Below are positions 1-8,052 of a stretch of DNA of 64,000 nt, piece by piece; within the stretch, counting starts at the first letter, position 1, and each line of letters starts with the position of its first letter. The position numbers and the translations under genes were made by a program. Below the pieces are notes generated by a model. The model searched no databases. It saw only the letters and a list, made by a program, of their open reading frames with translations, and had not been told where the DNA came from. Origin of the DNA: JAMQPK01 sp963782595 (GTDB lineage Bacteria; Acidobacteriota; Vicinamibacteria; Vicinamibacterales; JAMQPK01); assembly GCA_963782595.1 (NCBI GenBank), contig CAWAKJ010000005.1, positions 124,001 to 188,000 on the forward strand, in the 5' to 3' direction.

Positions 1-380
1 GTGATGCGCCCGCAACAGAACTTGGCGTCACTTGACGGGGTATACGGATAAATCCAGAAGATCTTTCCCGTCGTCGCGTCCAACGCGAGCACGTCGTTGC
101 CCTGCGTCGTGTACATGATCCCATCGACCACCAGCGGCGTGGTCTGGTAGTAGTCGAGCCAGCGCGCCTGGAACACCCACTTCAATTCGAGATTGGCCGC
201 ATTCGCCGTCGTGATCTGCGTCAGCGGGCTGTAGCGCTGACTCATGTACGTGCCCGAGTACGTGAGCCAGTTCTGTGGTTCTTTCTGGGCGTTCAGGATT
301 CGATCGGATGAAACCTGCGCCAGCAGAAGCTGGCCGAGCGCGAGAGTCGCGCCAAGCACGATCGGCATCCGGCCATTCAT
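1..380 (-). CDS. PQQ-dependent quinoprotein dehydrogenase, N-terminal part (cut by window edge)
   Basis: Only the first 126 codons are present. The reading begins MNGRMPIVLGATLALGQ, a signal peptide, then shows the quinoprotein opening seen in the complete paralogs at 27254 and 52353: EPQNWLTYSGTYMSQRYSPL, TTPLVVDGIMY, ALDATTGKIFWIY, and the vicinal cysteine pair FCCGR just before the edge. In PQQ alcohol dehydrogenases this CysCys pair forms a disulfide ring next to the cofactor. The start codon overlaps the stop of the upstream cytochrome c gene by 4 bases (ATGA), so the two are translationally coupled. The likely role is periplasmic oxidation of an alcohol or aldehyde with electrons passed to the neighbouring cytochrome. 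The substrate and metal cannot be judged because the active-site aspartates lie beyond the edge. Confidence 0.88.
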   Translation of the reverse strand, partial: MNGRMPIVLGATLALGQLLLAQVSSDRILNAQKEPQNWLTYSGTYMSQRYSPLTQITTANAANLELKWVFQARWLDYYQTTPLVVDGIMYTTQGNDVLALDATTGKIFWIYPYTPSSDAKFCCGRI

Positions 381-886
381 TGTGCGACCACTCCTTTCAA
401 CGAGGCCAGATAGGCGATGACATCGGCGAGCTCTTCGCGCGAGAGCGTCGATCGATAGGAGGGCATCGGCGACGCGGCAATGAAGCCGTGCTCGCGGAGC
501 TCCGACTTCGCGAAGCTCCGTAGCTGATCCTTCTGGTCACGCATCAGGACCTGATACGTATCGTGGTTGAGAAGGCGGCCTGTGATGTTCGAACCGTCGC
601 GCGTGACGACTCGATAGAAGCGATTCTCGGGAAGGATCTCGGCGTCTGGATCGAGCAACGAGCTCTGGATTTGTTCGACCGTGCGCGTGGCTCCGATGTC
701 GGTGAGATCTGGTCCGAGGCGCGAGCCGGTGTCCTGGATGCGATGGCAGGTCAGGCACTTGCCCTTTCCGTTCACGATGGCCGCGCCGCTGCCTTCGTTA
801 CCCTGCGGGGCGACCTGGGGGCTCGATTGCCCCCAGGCCGCCGTCGCGACTAATGAGATCGACAGTACCAGTGCTCGCGTCCGCAT
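377..886 (-). CDS. Exported monoheme c-type cytochrome, partner of quinoprotein
   Basis: The 169-residue protein has a signal peptide (residues 1-19, ending AAWG) and one heme-c motif CLTCH at residues 44-48 (His48 axial ligand). After the heme domain comes a beta-rich tail (RVVTRDGSNITGRLLNHDT) and the closing block MPSYRSTLSREELADVI. The same tail closes the diheme cytochromes at 26458 and 51532, which also sit directly before quinoprotein genes; it resembles the 'putative heme-binding domain' family (TIGR02603-like). It lies 12 bases downstream of the receptor stop and overlaps the quinoprotein start by 4 bases. The inferred role is periplasmic electron acceptor for the quinoprotein. Unlike its two relatives it lacks the first heme domain. 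Confidence 0.88.
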   Translation of the reverse strand: MRTRALVLSISLVATAAWGQSSPQVAPQGNEGSGAAIVNGKGKCLTCHRIQDTGSRLGPDLTDIGATRTVEQIQSSLLDPDAEILPENRFYRVVTRDGSNITGRLLNHDTYQVLMRDQKDQLRSFAKSELREHGFIAASPMPSYRSTLSREELADVIAYLASLKGVVAQ

Positions 887-898
887 GCCCGCACGCCC

Positions 899-3800
899 TT
901 AGAAATAGTATTTCAGGGCGAGCTGAACCTGCCGTTGATCGTTCGACCCCATGCGCAGCGCCGTAATCTTGCCGAAGTTTGTCGTGTTGCTGAAATCGAG
1001 CACGCCAGGTGGCGGGGGAAGGCCGGCGCCGCCACCCGAGAAGCCCGGCACACTGAAGTTGTGCGTGTTCGTCAGGTTGAAGATCTCCATGCGCACCTCG
1101 AACCGCTGCTGGCCGACGCCGCGGAACCCCTTGAACACGGAGAAATCGACCCGCTTGAAGTCCGGACCTCGTACCTGCGTGGGATCGCCGCCCAACGGCG
1201 AGAGATCCGTCTGACCGAGTGCGGTCGCGATCGGAGGATTCGTGAACGCCGCCGGGTTGAGCCACCCCGCGTCGAAGCTGCGGTTCTCCCGATAGAGCGG
1301 CTCGCCGGTCAGCACCGCGTTGCAGCCCTGCCCGGTCGTCGTCGCGATGTTGCACGGAATGGTGAACGGCGGACCACTCTGATACATCGCAATCGCATTG
1401 ATGCGCCAGCCGCTGATCAGCTGATCGACCAGCCCGCTTGCGCTGCTGCCGAAGCGCTGCCCACGGCCGAACGGCAGGTCGTAGCCAAGGCTGAGGCTCA
1501 CGATGTGAGGCGCGTCCGAGTCGCACAGTGCCCAATCTGGTCCGAGCAGCCAGAGGGACCGGTAGCCGCCGATGTTGTTGACCAGACCCTGGCGGCCCTG
1601 GTTGCGGCACTCGGAGAAGGTGTAGTTGGCGCGCGCGGCAAAGCCCTGGGTAAACAGCTTGTCGTAGCTCAGCTGCAGCGCGTTGTACTCCGCCTTGCCG
1701 ATGTTCATGATCTGGTTGATGCCGTTGAAATTGGGGAACTGCCGGAAGGTCGTCGCATTCCCTCCGGGGGGCGCCATCACTTTCACCGCGTTGTAGTTGT
1801 ACGCGCTGAAGCCGAGATCCTGATTTCGGCTCTGGCTCCCGACATAGCCGACCGAGACCGACTGCGACGTCGTCAGTTGATGTTGAAGCGTGACGTTGTA
1901 TTGAATCGTCAGGGGAATCTTCCACGGACTCGGAACGCCGCCGAGCGAGACGTTGAACGCGTTGAACGCCGTCGGATCGTTCGCTCGAATCCCTTCGATG
2001 CCCGATTCGAACGTGCCGCGGCTGCCGTCGCCGTAGATGACGGGCAGCCCCGGCGTGTTGTTCGTAATCGTCACGCCGTACGCGAACGGATAGATCAACT
2101 GCGTGTGGACGAGATTGTTGCCGCCGTTCCGCCCGGACGTGCCGCTCGTCAGATAAAACATCCCACCGCCCGCGCGCACGACCCAGTCGTCCGCGAACGC
2201 GTACGACAGCCCGACGCGAGGCGCGAACAGGTTCCTCGGGCTCGTCACGAGCATGTTGCCCTCGGCGCATTCGATCGCGATGCGGTCGGCGGCCATCTGC
2301 GCGAGGAACGTGGGCGAGAGATTCTCCCGGCACCGATCCGCGGCCATCACGTAGCGCGCACTCGACCCCTCCACGAGAAGGTTCGCCGCGGCGCCGTCTG
2401 GTGCCTCGGCATTGCGCTGAAAGTCGTAGCGGAGTCCGAGATTCGCCGTCACCTTCGGCGAGAGCTTCCAGGTGTCCTCGATGAAGCCCGACCAGACCTG
2501 CCACGAGGCGTGCGGCGTCGGGTCGGGAAGCCTGTTCACGTTGATCGAGTTCGGCCCTCCGACGAAGCTCGCCCTGCAGGGCGCGACGGCTGCTGCCGCG
2601 CAATCCGGTAAGCCAGTAAGGGTGCTGGCGATGGGCGTCAGCAGCATCTGGGCCATGCCGGTGCCGCCGCCGGTCGTGAGCGGAACGTCGGTGAAGGTGC
2701 CAGAGTAGCCGTACCCGCCTCGCGGCGCGGCCGGCTGGAAGAAGTCTGTCAGCGGACGCGAGAACTGGAAGCCCCACTTCCAGCTGTGATTGCCCGCGAG
2801 CTTGCTGAACGTCGTGCTGAGCTGATAGGTGCTCTGGAACTGGATGCTCGGCAGATTGTTGGGGACGCCGAACTGGCCGAGTCCGTCGACGGTAAACAAC
2901 GGCAGCCCACCCATGAACTCACGATCCGGCGTGCGCAGCCCGAACCGGCCGGCGACGGTGTTGTCGGTAGCGCTCAGTGGCAGACGCTTGTGGTCGATCG
3001 ACGAATATCCGAACCGCGTCTCGCTGACGAGCGAGGTCGAATAGATACGCGTCCAACTGAGCGCGCCGCTGTAGACCTTGACCGTCTGATCGCCGCCGCC
3101 GAACTGCGAACCGTCGATGATGCCGCCATACGGGGCGGGTACCAGCGTCGTGCTGTGCGCGCCGCTGAACCGGCCGAACATCTGGTTGTTGTTGTCGAGG
3201 TACTGATCGATTCTCACGTCAGCTTGATGATTGGCGTCCTCCGTGATCGGGTTGACGGCGTAGTTACCGGCGAGCACGTCGGTCCTGGTCGCGTCGGGAA
3301 ATTCCTGCAGCAGTCGCAGCGCGTTCTGATTCATGCGATTGGTCGGGATCCGGTTGGCGCCGGTTGGGTCGAGCGGATCGCGAATCCACGCCGCTGCGCC
3401 GGCCGTCACGGTCCGCCCGGTCACTGGATCGACCGCACCGGCAGCGATCAGTCGCGTTGTCGCCGGATCAAAGATCGTCCCCAGCGGGAACGTGCGTCCG
3501 AGCCGGTCCGTGCGCGTGCCGCCCTGCAACCGGATCAAGTCCGACATATCGGTGAAGTTGCTGTCTTGCATGCGCGGGGTCGGTGCCGTCAGGATCGACG
3601 TCGTCGCCTGTCGCGCCACGGTGCCTTCGTAGTCGACGAAGAAGAACGTTTTCTTGTTGCCGCGAGTCAGGAAGCGCATCGGGCCGCCGAGCGTGAACCC
3701 GAATTGATTGCGGAGGAACTTCCCTTTCTTCAGACGCTGGAACTCGTCGAAGAAGTTGATGGCGTCCATCGCCGAGTTGCGATGGAACTCGAACAGATTG

Positions 3801-4594
3801 CCGCTGTATCGGTCACCGCCCGATTTGAGGCTGGCATTCAGCACGGCGCCTGCCGAGCGTCCCAGCTCGGCGCTGTAGCTGCTGGTCTGAACCCTGAACT
3901 CCTGCAGTGCGTCGACCGAGGGCCGGTACACATAACCCGCGCCGTTGACGAAGTCGACCAGGTTCGAGTTGTTGTCGACGCCGTCGAGCAGGTAGTTGTT
4001 GGCGAAGCTGTTCTGGCCGTTGGCCGAGAAGCTGCCATTGCCGCCCATGCCGCGCGTGTCCTGCTGCGCCTGGACGACGCCGGCGTTCAGCTGGGCGAGG
4101 AAGGTGTAGTTGCGGCCGTTCAGCGGAAGTTCGTTGATAGCCTTCGATTGCACGATGCCGCCCAGTGACGCCTCCTGGGTTTGGAGCGGCGCCGCCTCGC
4201 TGGTGACATTCACCGTCTCGGAAATGTTGCTCGGCTTGAGCGAAAAGTCGGCGACATAGCGCTGCTGAATGCTGAGCGAGATGCCCTCGCGGGTGGCCGG
4301 CGCAAAGCCGGTCGCCTCTGCCACCATGGTATAGCTGCCGATCCGGACAGAAGGGAATTGATAAACCCCGACCTCGTTGGTCTTGGTCTGGAACGAGACT
4401 CCCATATCCACGTTGATCAGCGTGACACCCGCGCCGGGCACGACCGCGCCAGTGGCGTCGCGCACCGTTCCCTGGATGGTGCCGGTATCGACTTGCGCCA
4501 GGGCCGGGGACGCCATCAGCAATCCCGCCATCAGGAAGCAGGCAAACGCTCGAAATGTACGAAATCGCACCGAGGGGAAGAGAAGGGGTGTCAT
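899..4594 (-). CDS. Oar-like TonB-dependent outer-membrane receptor with carboxypeptidase regulatory-like domain
   Basis: This is a 1231-residue outer-membrane protein. I place the start at 4594 (MTPLLFPSV) rather than at the upstream in-frame codon at 4738, because a signal peptide ending ASPALAQ follows directly and a promoter-like TTGACA lies at 4684-4679. Residues about 35-115 form the carboxypeptidase-regulatory beta-sandwich (GTIQGTVRDATGAVVPGAGV). The plug-like region (LPLNGRNYTFLAQLNAGV, DGVDNNSN) and a long barrel follow, ending in a terminal Phe (LALKYYF), the usual beta-barrel assembly signal. Oar-like proteins are thought to act as TonB-dependent importers, but few substrates are known. 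It is the first gene of the cytochrome/quinoprotein cassette that runs to the window edge, so it is probably the uptake component. Confidence 0.9.
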   Translation of the reverse strand: MTPLLFPSVRFRTFRAFACFLMAGLLMASPALAQVDTGTIQGTVRDATGAVVPGAGVTLINVDMGVSFQTKTNEVGVYQFPSVRIGSYTMVAEATGFAPATREGISLSIQQRYVADFSLKPSNISETVNVTSEAAPLQTQEASLGGIVQSKAINELPLNGRNYTFLAQLNAGVVQAQQDTRGMGGNGSFSANGQNSFANNYLLDGVDNNSNLVDFVNGAGYVYRPSVDALQEFRVQTSSYSAELGRSAGAVLNASLKSGGDRYSGNLFEFHRNSAMDAINFFDEFQRLKKGKFLRNQFGFTLGGPMRFLTRGNKKTFFFVDYEGTVARQATTSILTAPTPRMQDSNFTDMSDLIRLQGGTRTDRLGRTFPLGTIFDPATTRLIAAGAVDPVTGRTVTAGAAAWIRDPLDPTGANRIPTNRMNQNALRLLQEFPDATRTDVLAGNYAVNPITEDANHQADVRIDQYLDNNNQMFGRFSGAHSTTLVPAPYGGIIDGSQFGGGDQTVKVYSGALSWTRIYSTSLVSETRFGYSSIDHKRLPLSATDNTVAGRFGLRTPDREFMGGLPLFTVDGLGQFGVPNNLPSIQFQSTYQLSTTFSKLAGNHSWKWGFQFSRPLTDFFQPAAPRGGYGYSGTFTDVPLTTGGGTGMAQMLLTPIASTLTGLPDCAAAAVAPCRASFVGGPNSINVNRLPDPTPHASWQVWSGFIEDTWKLSPKVTANLGLRYDFQRNAEAPDGAAANLLVEGSSARYVMAADRCRENLSPTFLAQMAADRIAIECAEGNMLVTSPRNLFAPRVGLSYAFADDWVVRAGGGMFYLTSGTSGRNGGNNLVHTQLIYPFAYGVTITNNTPGLPVIYGDGSRGTFESGIEGIRANDPTAFNAFNVSLGGVPSPWKIPLTIQYNVTLQHQLTTSQSVSVGYVGSQSRNQDLGFSAYNYNAVKVMAPPGGNATTFRQFPNFNGINQIMNIGKAEYNALQLSYDKLFTQGFAARANYTFSECRNQGRQGLVNNIGGYRSLWLLGPDWALCDSDAPHIVSLSLGYDLPFGRGQRFGSSASGLVDQLISGWRINAIAMYQSGPPFTIPCNIATTTGQGCNAVLTGEPLYRENRSFDAGWLNPAAFTNPPIATALGQTDLSPLGGDPTQVRGPDFKRVDFSVFKGFRGVGQQRFEVRMEIFNLTNTHNFSVPGFSGGGAGLPPPPGVLDFSNTTNFGKITALRMGSNDQRQVQLALKYYF

Positions 4595-4655
4595 AGCTCT
4601 TGCTCCATGGGTTTCGGAGTCCGGTGAACGGTAGAGCACACGGTTGTGAGACGGG

Positions 4656-4684
4656 AGCGTAGCAACCTGATCTTCGATTGTCAA
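4656..4684 (-). promoter_or_regulatory. Predicted sigma70-type promoter of the 4594 receptor
   Basis: Read on the minus strand, TTGACA (4684-4679) is followed after 17 bases by TACGCT (4661-4656). The -35 box is perfect and the -10 box weak. It lies about 62 bases before the chosen start codon. The repeated 16-mer at 4686-4701 ends one base upstream of the -35 box. Confidence 0.45.
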
Positions 4685-4685
4685 T

Positions 4686-4701
4686 AATCGATAATCGATG
4701 C
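4686..4701 (-). promoter_or_regulatory. Candidate operator, copy 1 (GCATCGATTATCGATT)
   Basis: The minus strand reads GCATCGATTATCGATT. The core ATCGAT-T-ATCGAT is palindromic apart from its centre. An identical 16-mer occurs at 15145-15160, upstream of another Oar-like receptor and in the same orientation relative to its gene. Here it abuts the predicted -35 box. The regulator is unknown. Confidence 0.4.
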
Positions 4702-4797
4702 GTCTCGCGCCTCGCATCCAAGTCTCGCAATGTGGCACTCGCGATCGTTTGGTGCGCCTGATTTCGCGTGAAGCGATTTTTGGAGGGAAGACCGACT

Positions 4798-4856
4798 GCC
4801 GGCTTCAGACTCTGGACTGCAGGCCCGGAGCCCGAAGCCTGAAGTCTGAAGCCGGC
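4798..4856. repeat. Intergenic palindromic repeat, 14-bp perfect arms
   Basis: GCCGGCTTCAGACT (4798-4811) is matched by its exact complement at 4843-4856, with a GC-rich centre. It lies just past the stop of the 4865 quinoprotein gene and could act as a transcript 3' end. The rest of the 270-base gap 4595-4864 holds only the promoter/operator above. A related GGCCCGGAG-type sequence is seen at 37320-37345. Confidence 0.6.
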
Positions 4857-4864
4857 CAGATTCT

Positions 4865-6973
4865 CTACGGCAGCGAGAGCGCCACGAGCTCGGCGGGGAA
4901 GTTCGCCGCGCCGACGGCGACGACGATGTACTGCTTGCCGTTGACCATATAGGTCATCGGATTGCCGCACGTGCTGGCCGGCAACTGCATCTCGTGCACG
5001 ACCGCACCCGTCGCCTTGTCATAGGCATAGAACATTGGTCCACCGCCGCCGCCGCCGCGGAACAACCCGCAGCCTTGTCCGGCGAAGGCAAGAGTCTTCG
5101 TCACGACGATGCCGCCTTCATCAGCGCGGCCGGTCTTCGGAATCGTCACGCCTTTGAGCGCGGGGTGAGTCTTGATCCACTCGTACGTGTCGCCGTTGGC
5201 AACCTGCCACGCGATGTCGCCGGTGTTCATGTTGTACGCGGTGATCCGCCCGTAGGGCGGTTTGACCAACGGGAGGCCTTGCGGACCCATCCCCCACGGA
5301 CCGCGGCTCACGCCTGGTCCGACAACTACCGGGCCGCCACGACCGCGACCACCACCACCGCCGGCTTCGGGATCGACTGGCGCGCCACCTCCTCGAGGGC
5401 CGGCTCCGGTTCCACCTGCAGCCGCAGGTGCTGCACCGCGTCCACCCGCAGGCGGCGCGCCGCGGCCGCCGCCACCGCCACCACCACCGATGAAGCTCAT
5501 GTCGGACCGATCGCCACCTGGCTGGAGTGCGTTGTTGGAGATGTTGGTGACCGACGGGACATACAACATGTTGGTTTCGGGATCCCAGGCCGCACCCTGC
5601 CACAACGCCGCTCCCTGAGCCGCGGGGATCTGCAGTGTGCCGCGCAGGCCATCGGTGCCCGCCACGATCGGAGGCGTGTAGAGCGGGCCGATCTTGTACT
5701 CCTTCAGCATCGCGCGCGCTTCGGCGTTCAACTCTGGCGTGAAGTCGATCAGATCGGCTTCCGACACGCCTTGCCGATCGTACGGCGCAGGCTTGGTCGG
5801 GTGAGGCTGCGTGGGCGAATACCATTCACCAGGCACGGTGCCGGCTTCAACCTTGCGCGCTTCGATGGGCCATACCGGTGCGCCGGTAACGCGATCGAAC
5901 ACAAACATATACGCCCATTTCGTGCTCTGCGCGACGGCCCTGATGGGCTTGCCGTTCACGGTGATGTTGATCAATGTGGGCGGCGACGCCAGGTCGTAAT
6001 CCCAGATGTCGTGATGCACGAGCTGCTGGTGCCACACCCGCTTGCCGGTTCGCGCATCGACACAGACGAGGCTGCCGGCGAAGAGGTTGTTTCCGGGACG
6101 ATGGCCGCCGTAGTAATCGCCGGTGGCTGACTCGACAGGCAGGTACACATAACCGAGCTCTTCATCGGCCGAGAACGGCGACCAGACGGACGTGTTGCCG
6201 GTATACGCCCACGAGTCGTTCAACCAGGTGTCGTTGCCGAATTCGCCGGGTTGTGGAATCGTGTGAAAAGTCCACAGCCGCTTTCCGGTTCGTACGTCGA
6301 AGCCGCGAATGTATCCCTTGGTATTTTCCTTCGATCGCGGCGCGGTGCCGCCGACCATCGCCGCACCGATCACGATGACATTGCGCACGACCACTGCGGG
6401 CGAGGTGGAGCTGATGACGCCGTCCTGCGGTGGAGGCTGATCGAAATCCTGATAGAGATCGATGACACCGTTCTTGCCGAACGCAGGATCAGGCACGCCC
6501 GTCTTCGCGTCGAGCGAAACCATCTGATATCCGCGCGTGAGCAAAATGATTCGCGACTGCTTTCCGTCCGTCCAGTACTCGACACCGCGCGAGACGCTGC
6601 GCGGCGCACGATCGCCACGCTGTCCTTCGTCGTATCGGTAGCTCCACAACGTCTCTCCGGTGGCCGCGTCAATCGCGACGACGTTGGGGCGGAAGCCGGC
6701 GGTGGCATAGAGGACGCCGCCCACCATCAACGGCGTGCCTTCCATGTTGTTCTGCGGCCGCGGCCCATAGTTCTCGGATTTCCATCGCCACGCGATGCGC
6801 AGATTCTTCACGTTGTCGCGATTGATTTGATCGAGAGGGGAGTACTTGGTGTTGCCGAGGTCGCCACCCCAATGCGGCCATTCGCCGTTGGTGACGCCGC
6901 GCTGCCCGGACAGCAGGGCAGATACGGCCACGCAGAGCACCACGAGGGACAACGCCAGAGATCGCATGCGCAT
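4865..6973 (-). CDS. PQQ quinoprotein dehydrogenase, glucose-dehydrogenase-like
   Basis: The 702-residue exported protein has a signal peptide (1-23, ending ALLSGQ) and an eight-bladed PQQ propeller. It opens with WPHWGGDLGNTKYSPLDQI, as in soluble domains of membrane glucose dehydrogenase. The motif HHDIWDYD (residues 320-327) matches the catalytic-Asp block of that family, with Asp325 the likely base. There is no CysCys pair, unlike the other quinoproteins here. Residues about 496-555 are a Gly/Pro/Arg low-complexity insert between blades, and no membrane anchor or heme motif is present, so a separate electron acceptor is needed. It lies 31 bases downstream of the esterase gene and probably ends an operon VWA-esterase-quinoprotein. 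The substrate (sugar or other polyol) is not known. Confidence 0.88.
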   Translation of the reverse strand: MRMRSLALSLVVLCVAVSALLSGQRGVTNGEWPHWGGDLGNTKYSPLDQINRDNVKNLRIAWRWKSENYGPRPQNNMEGTPLMVGGVLYATAGFRPNVVAIDAATGETLWSYRYDEGQRGDRAPRSVSRGVEYWTDGKQSRIILLTRGYQMVSLDAKTGVPDPAFGKNGVIDLYQDFDQPPPQDGVISSTSPAVVVRNVIVIGAAMVGGTAPRSKENTKGYIRGFDVRTGKRLWTFHTIPQPGEFGNDTWLNDSWAYTGNTSVWSPFSADEELGYVYLPVESATGDYYGGHRPGNNLFAGSLVCVDARTGKRVWHQQLVHHDIWDYDLASPPTLINITVNGKPIRAVAQSTKWAYMFVFDRVTGAPVWPIEARKVEAGTVPGEWYSPTQPHPTKPAPYDRQGVSEADLIDFTPELNAEARAMLKEYKIGPLYTPPIVAGTDGLRGTLQIPAAQGAALWQGAAWDPETNMLYVPSVTNISNNALQPGGDRSDMSFIGGGGGGGGRGAPPAGGRGAAPAAAGGTGAGPRGGGAPVDPEAGGGGGRGRGGPVVVGPGVSRGPWGMGPQGLPLVKPPYGRITAYNMNTGDIAWQVANGDTYEWIKTHPALKGVTIPKTGRADEGGIVVTKTLAFAGQGCGLFRGGGGGGPMFYAYDKATGAVVHEMQLPASTCGNPMTYMVNGKQYIVVAVGAANFPAELVALSLP

Positions 6974-7004
6974 GAAGACTCCTGTATCTAGTTGACCCTA
7001 ACCC

Positions 7005-8045
7005 CTATTTGTAGCCTTGCCACAGCCACACGAGCGCATCCGGCAGCGTCTGGTTGACGACGTTTGCATCGGTGTGCCGTGCGCCTTCCGCGTACACATA
7101 TTTATGCGGGTAGCCCTTCGCCTTCAGGACCTTTGACATGCGCTGATTGGCCAGCACCCAGTTGCCATGGGTTTCCTCCTCGCGTGTCGCGCCGTTGTCC
7201 AGCTCGCTGACGTGGAACCAGATGCGAAGGGGCTTTCGTTCGGAGTTCGGAATCAGCGTCGAGTGATACTCCCAGGCGCCAAAGGGATACGCCGGATTCG
7301 ACCCGCGCGCCTGATCGACGAATGTGCCCGAGTAGCTGAGCACTCTGCGATACAGCTCGGGATGAAACCAGGCCATCGTCAGTGCGCAGGCAGCGCCCGA
7401 GCTGCCGCCCATCGTCGCGCGGCCTTCGGGATCCTTGGTGAACCGCACTTTGTAGTCGCGCTCGATCCGCGGCAGCACTTCGGTCTCGATGAAGGTCGAG
7501 TACGTGTCCGAGACCGTGTCGTACTCGAGCCCGCGCTGGCTGCCCGGACCGTCGCCGCCGCCGTGCTGGACGAGCACGGCGAGCATGACCGGAAGCTTTT
7601 TTTGATGGATCAGGTTGTCGAGCGCCGTCGGCACCGAGTAGTGATATTTCGGGTTGTACCCGTCCTGCACGACGATGAACGGGGCTGGTGTGCCGGCAAC
7701 ATACTGCGCCGGAATGTACACGGCAACGGGCCGCTCATAAGGGACGACCGCGCCGGGCTTGTCGCGGGAAATCCCTTTGTAGATCTTGCTGTCCTCGGAC
7801 TTCATGGTGAACCGGTGAATCGTGCCTCGCGGCGCGGCCGGGTTCGGGATGAGTTCGGGTGAGTTCGAGAAGGGCGGCCGCAACGTGACGTCGCTGTCGT
7901 CGAGCATGTTCGGGCGCGGTGGACCGTCGCCCCGACCGCGCTGGGCGGTCGTCGTGACGCTCGCCAGAACGATCAGAAGAGCAACGAAGACTGTGCCGAG
8001 AAAGTACGTAGTGTCCGGCTTCAGCCGGACCCTGCCTTGCGTCAT
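7005..8045 (-). CDS. Exported esterase of the Fes/esterase-D (alpha/beta-hydrolase) type
   Basis: The 346-residue protein has the nucleophile elbow GGSSGAACAL near residue 215 and a late ARHTD His block, consistent with a Ser hydrolase of the enterochelin-esterase/feruloyl-esterase superfamily. A paralog lies at 28998. The start at 8045 is supported by an SD-like AGGTGAGG five bases upstream. The first codons (residues about 5-13, RVRLKPDTT) are encoded by a copy of the palindromic intergenic repeat GTCCGGCTTNAGCCGGAC, directly followed by the hydrophobic signal segment (FLGTVFVALLIVLASV). No ATG or GTG lies between the repeat and that segment, so the repeat is within the translated gene. It starts 7 bases after the VWA gene. 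The natural substrate is unknown. Confidence 0.85.
   Translation of the reverse strand: MTQGRVRLKPDTTYFLGTVFVALLIVLASVTTTAQRGRGDGPPRPNMLDDSDVTLRPPFSNSPELIPNPAAPRGTIHRFTMKSEDSKIYKGISRDKPGAVVPYERPVAVYIPAQYVAGTPAPFIVVQDGYNPKYHYSVPTALDNLIHQKKLPVMLAVLVQHGGGDGPGSQRGLEYDTVSDTYSTFIETEVLPRIERDYKVRFTKDPEGRATMGGSSGAACALTMAWFHPELYRRVLSYSGTFVDQARGSNPAYPFGAWEYHSTLIPNSERKPLRIWFHVSELDNGATREEETHGNWVLANQRMSKVLKAKGYPHKYVYAEGARHTDANVVNQTLPDALVWLWQGYK
8013..8030. repeat. Palindromic repeat R1 (GTCCGGCTTCAGCCGGAC), inside a CDS
   Basis: An 8-bp perfect stem with a 2-base loop, flanked by GTAGT. It is one of seven copies in the window (others near 22861, 39757, 39789, 40919, 40945 and 48730) and the only one inside a coding sequence here, encoding the start of the 8045 esterase. 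Confidence 0.85.
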
Positions 8046-8052
8046 GGCGTCC

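Noticed and set aside
935..4168. Long plus-strand open frames opposite the 4594 receptor
   Set aside because: They are Arg/Ala/Val-rich with no recognisable motif, and lie antisense to a receptor with clear domains. Long antisense frames are expected in high-GC coding DNA.
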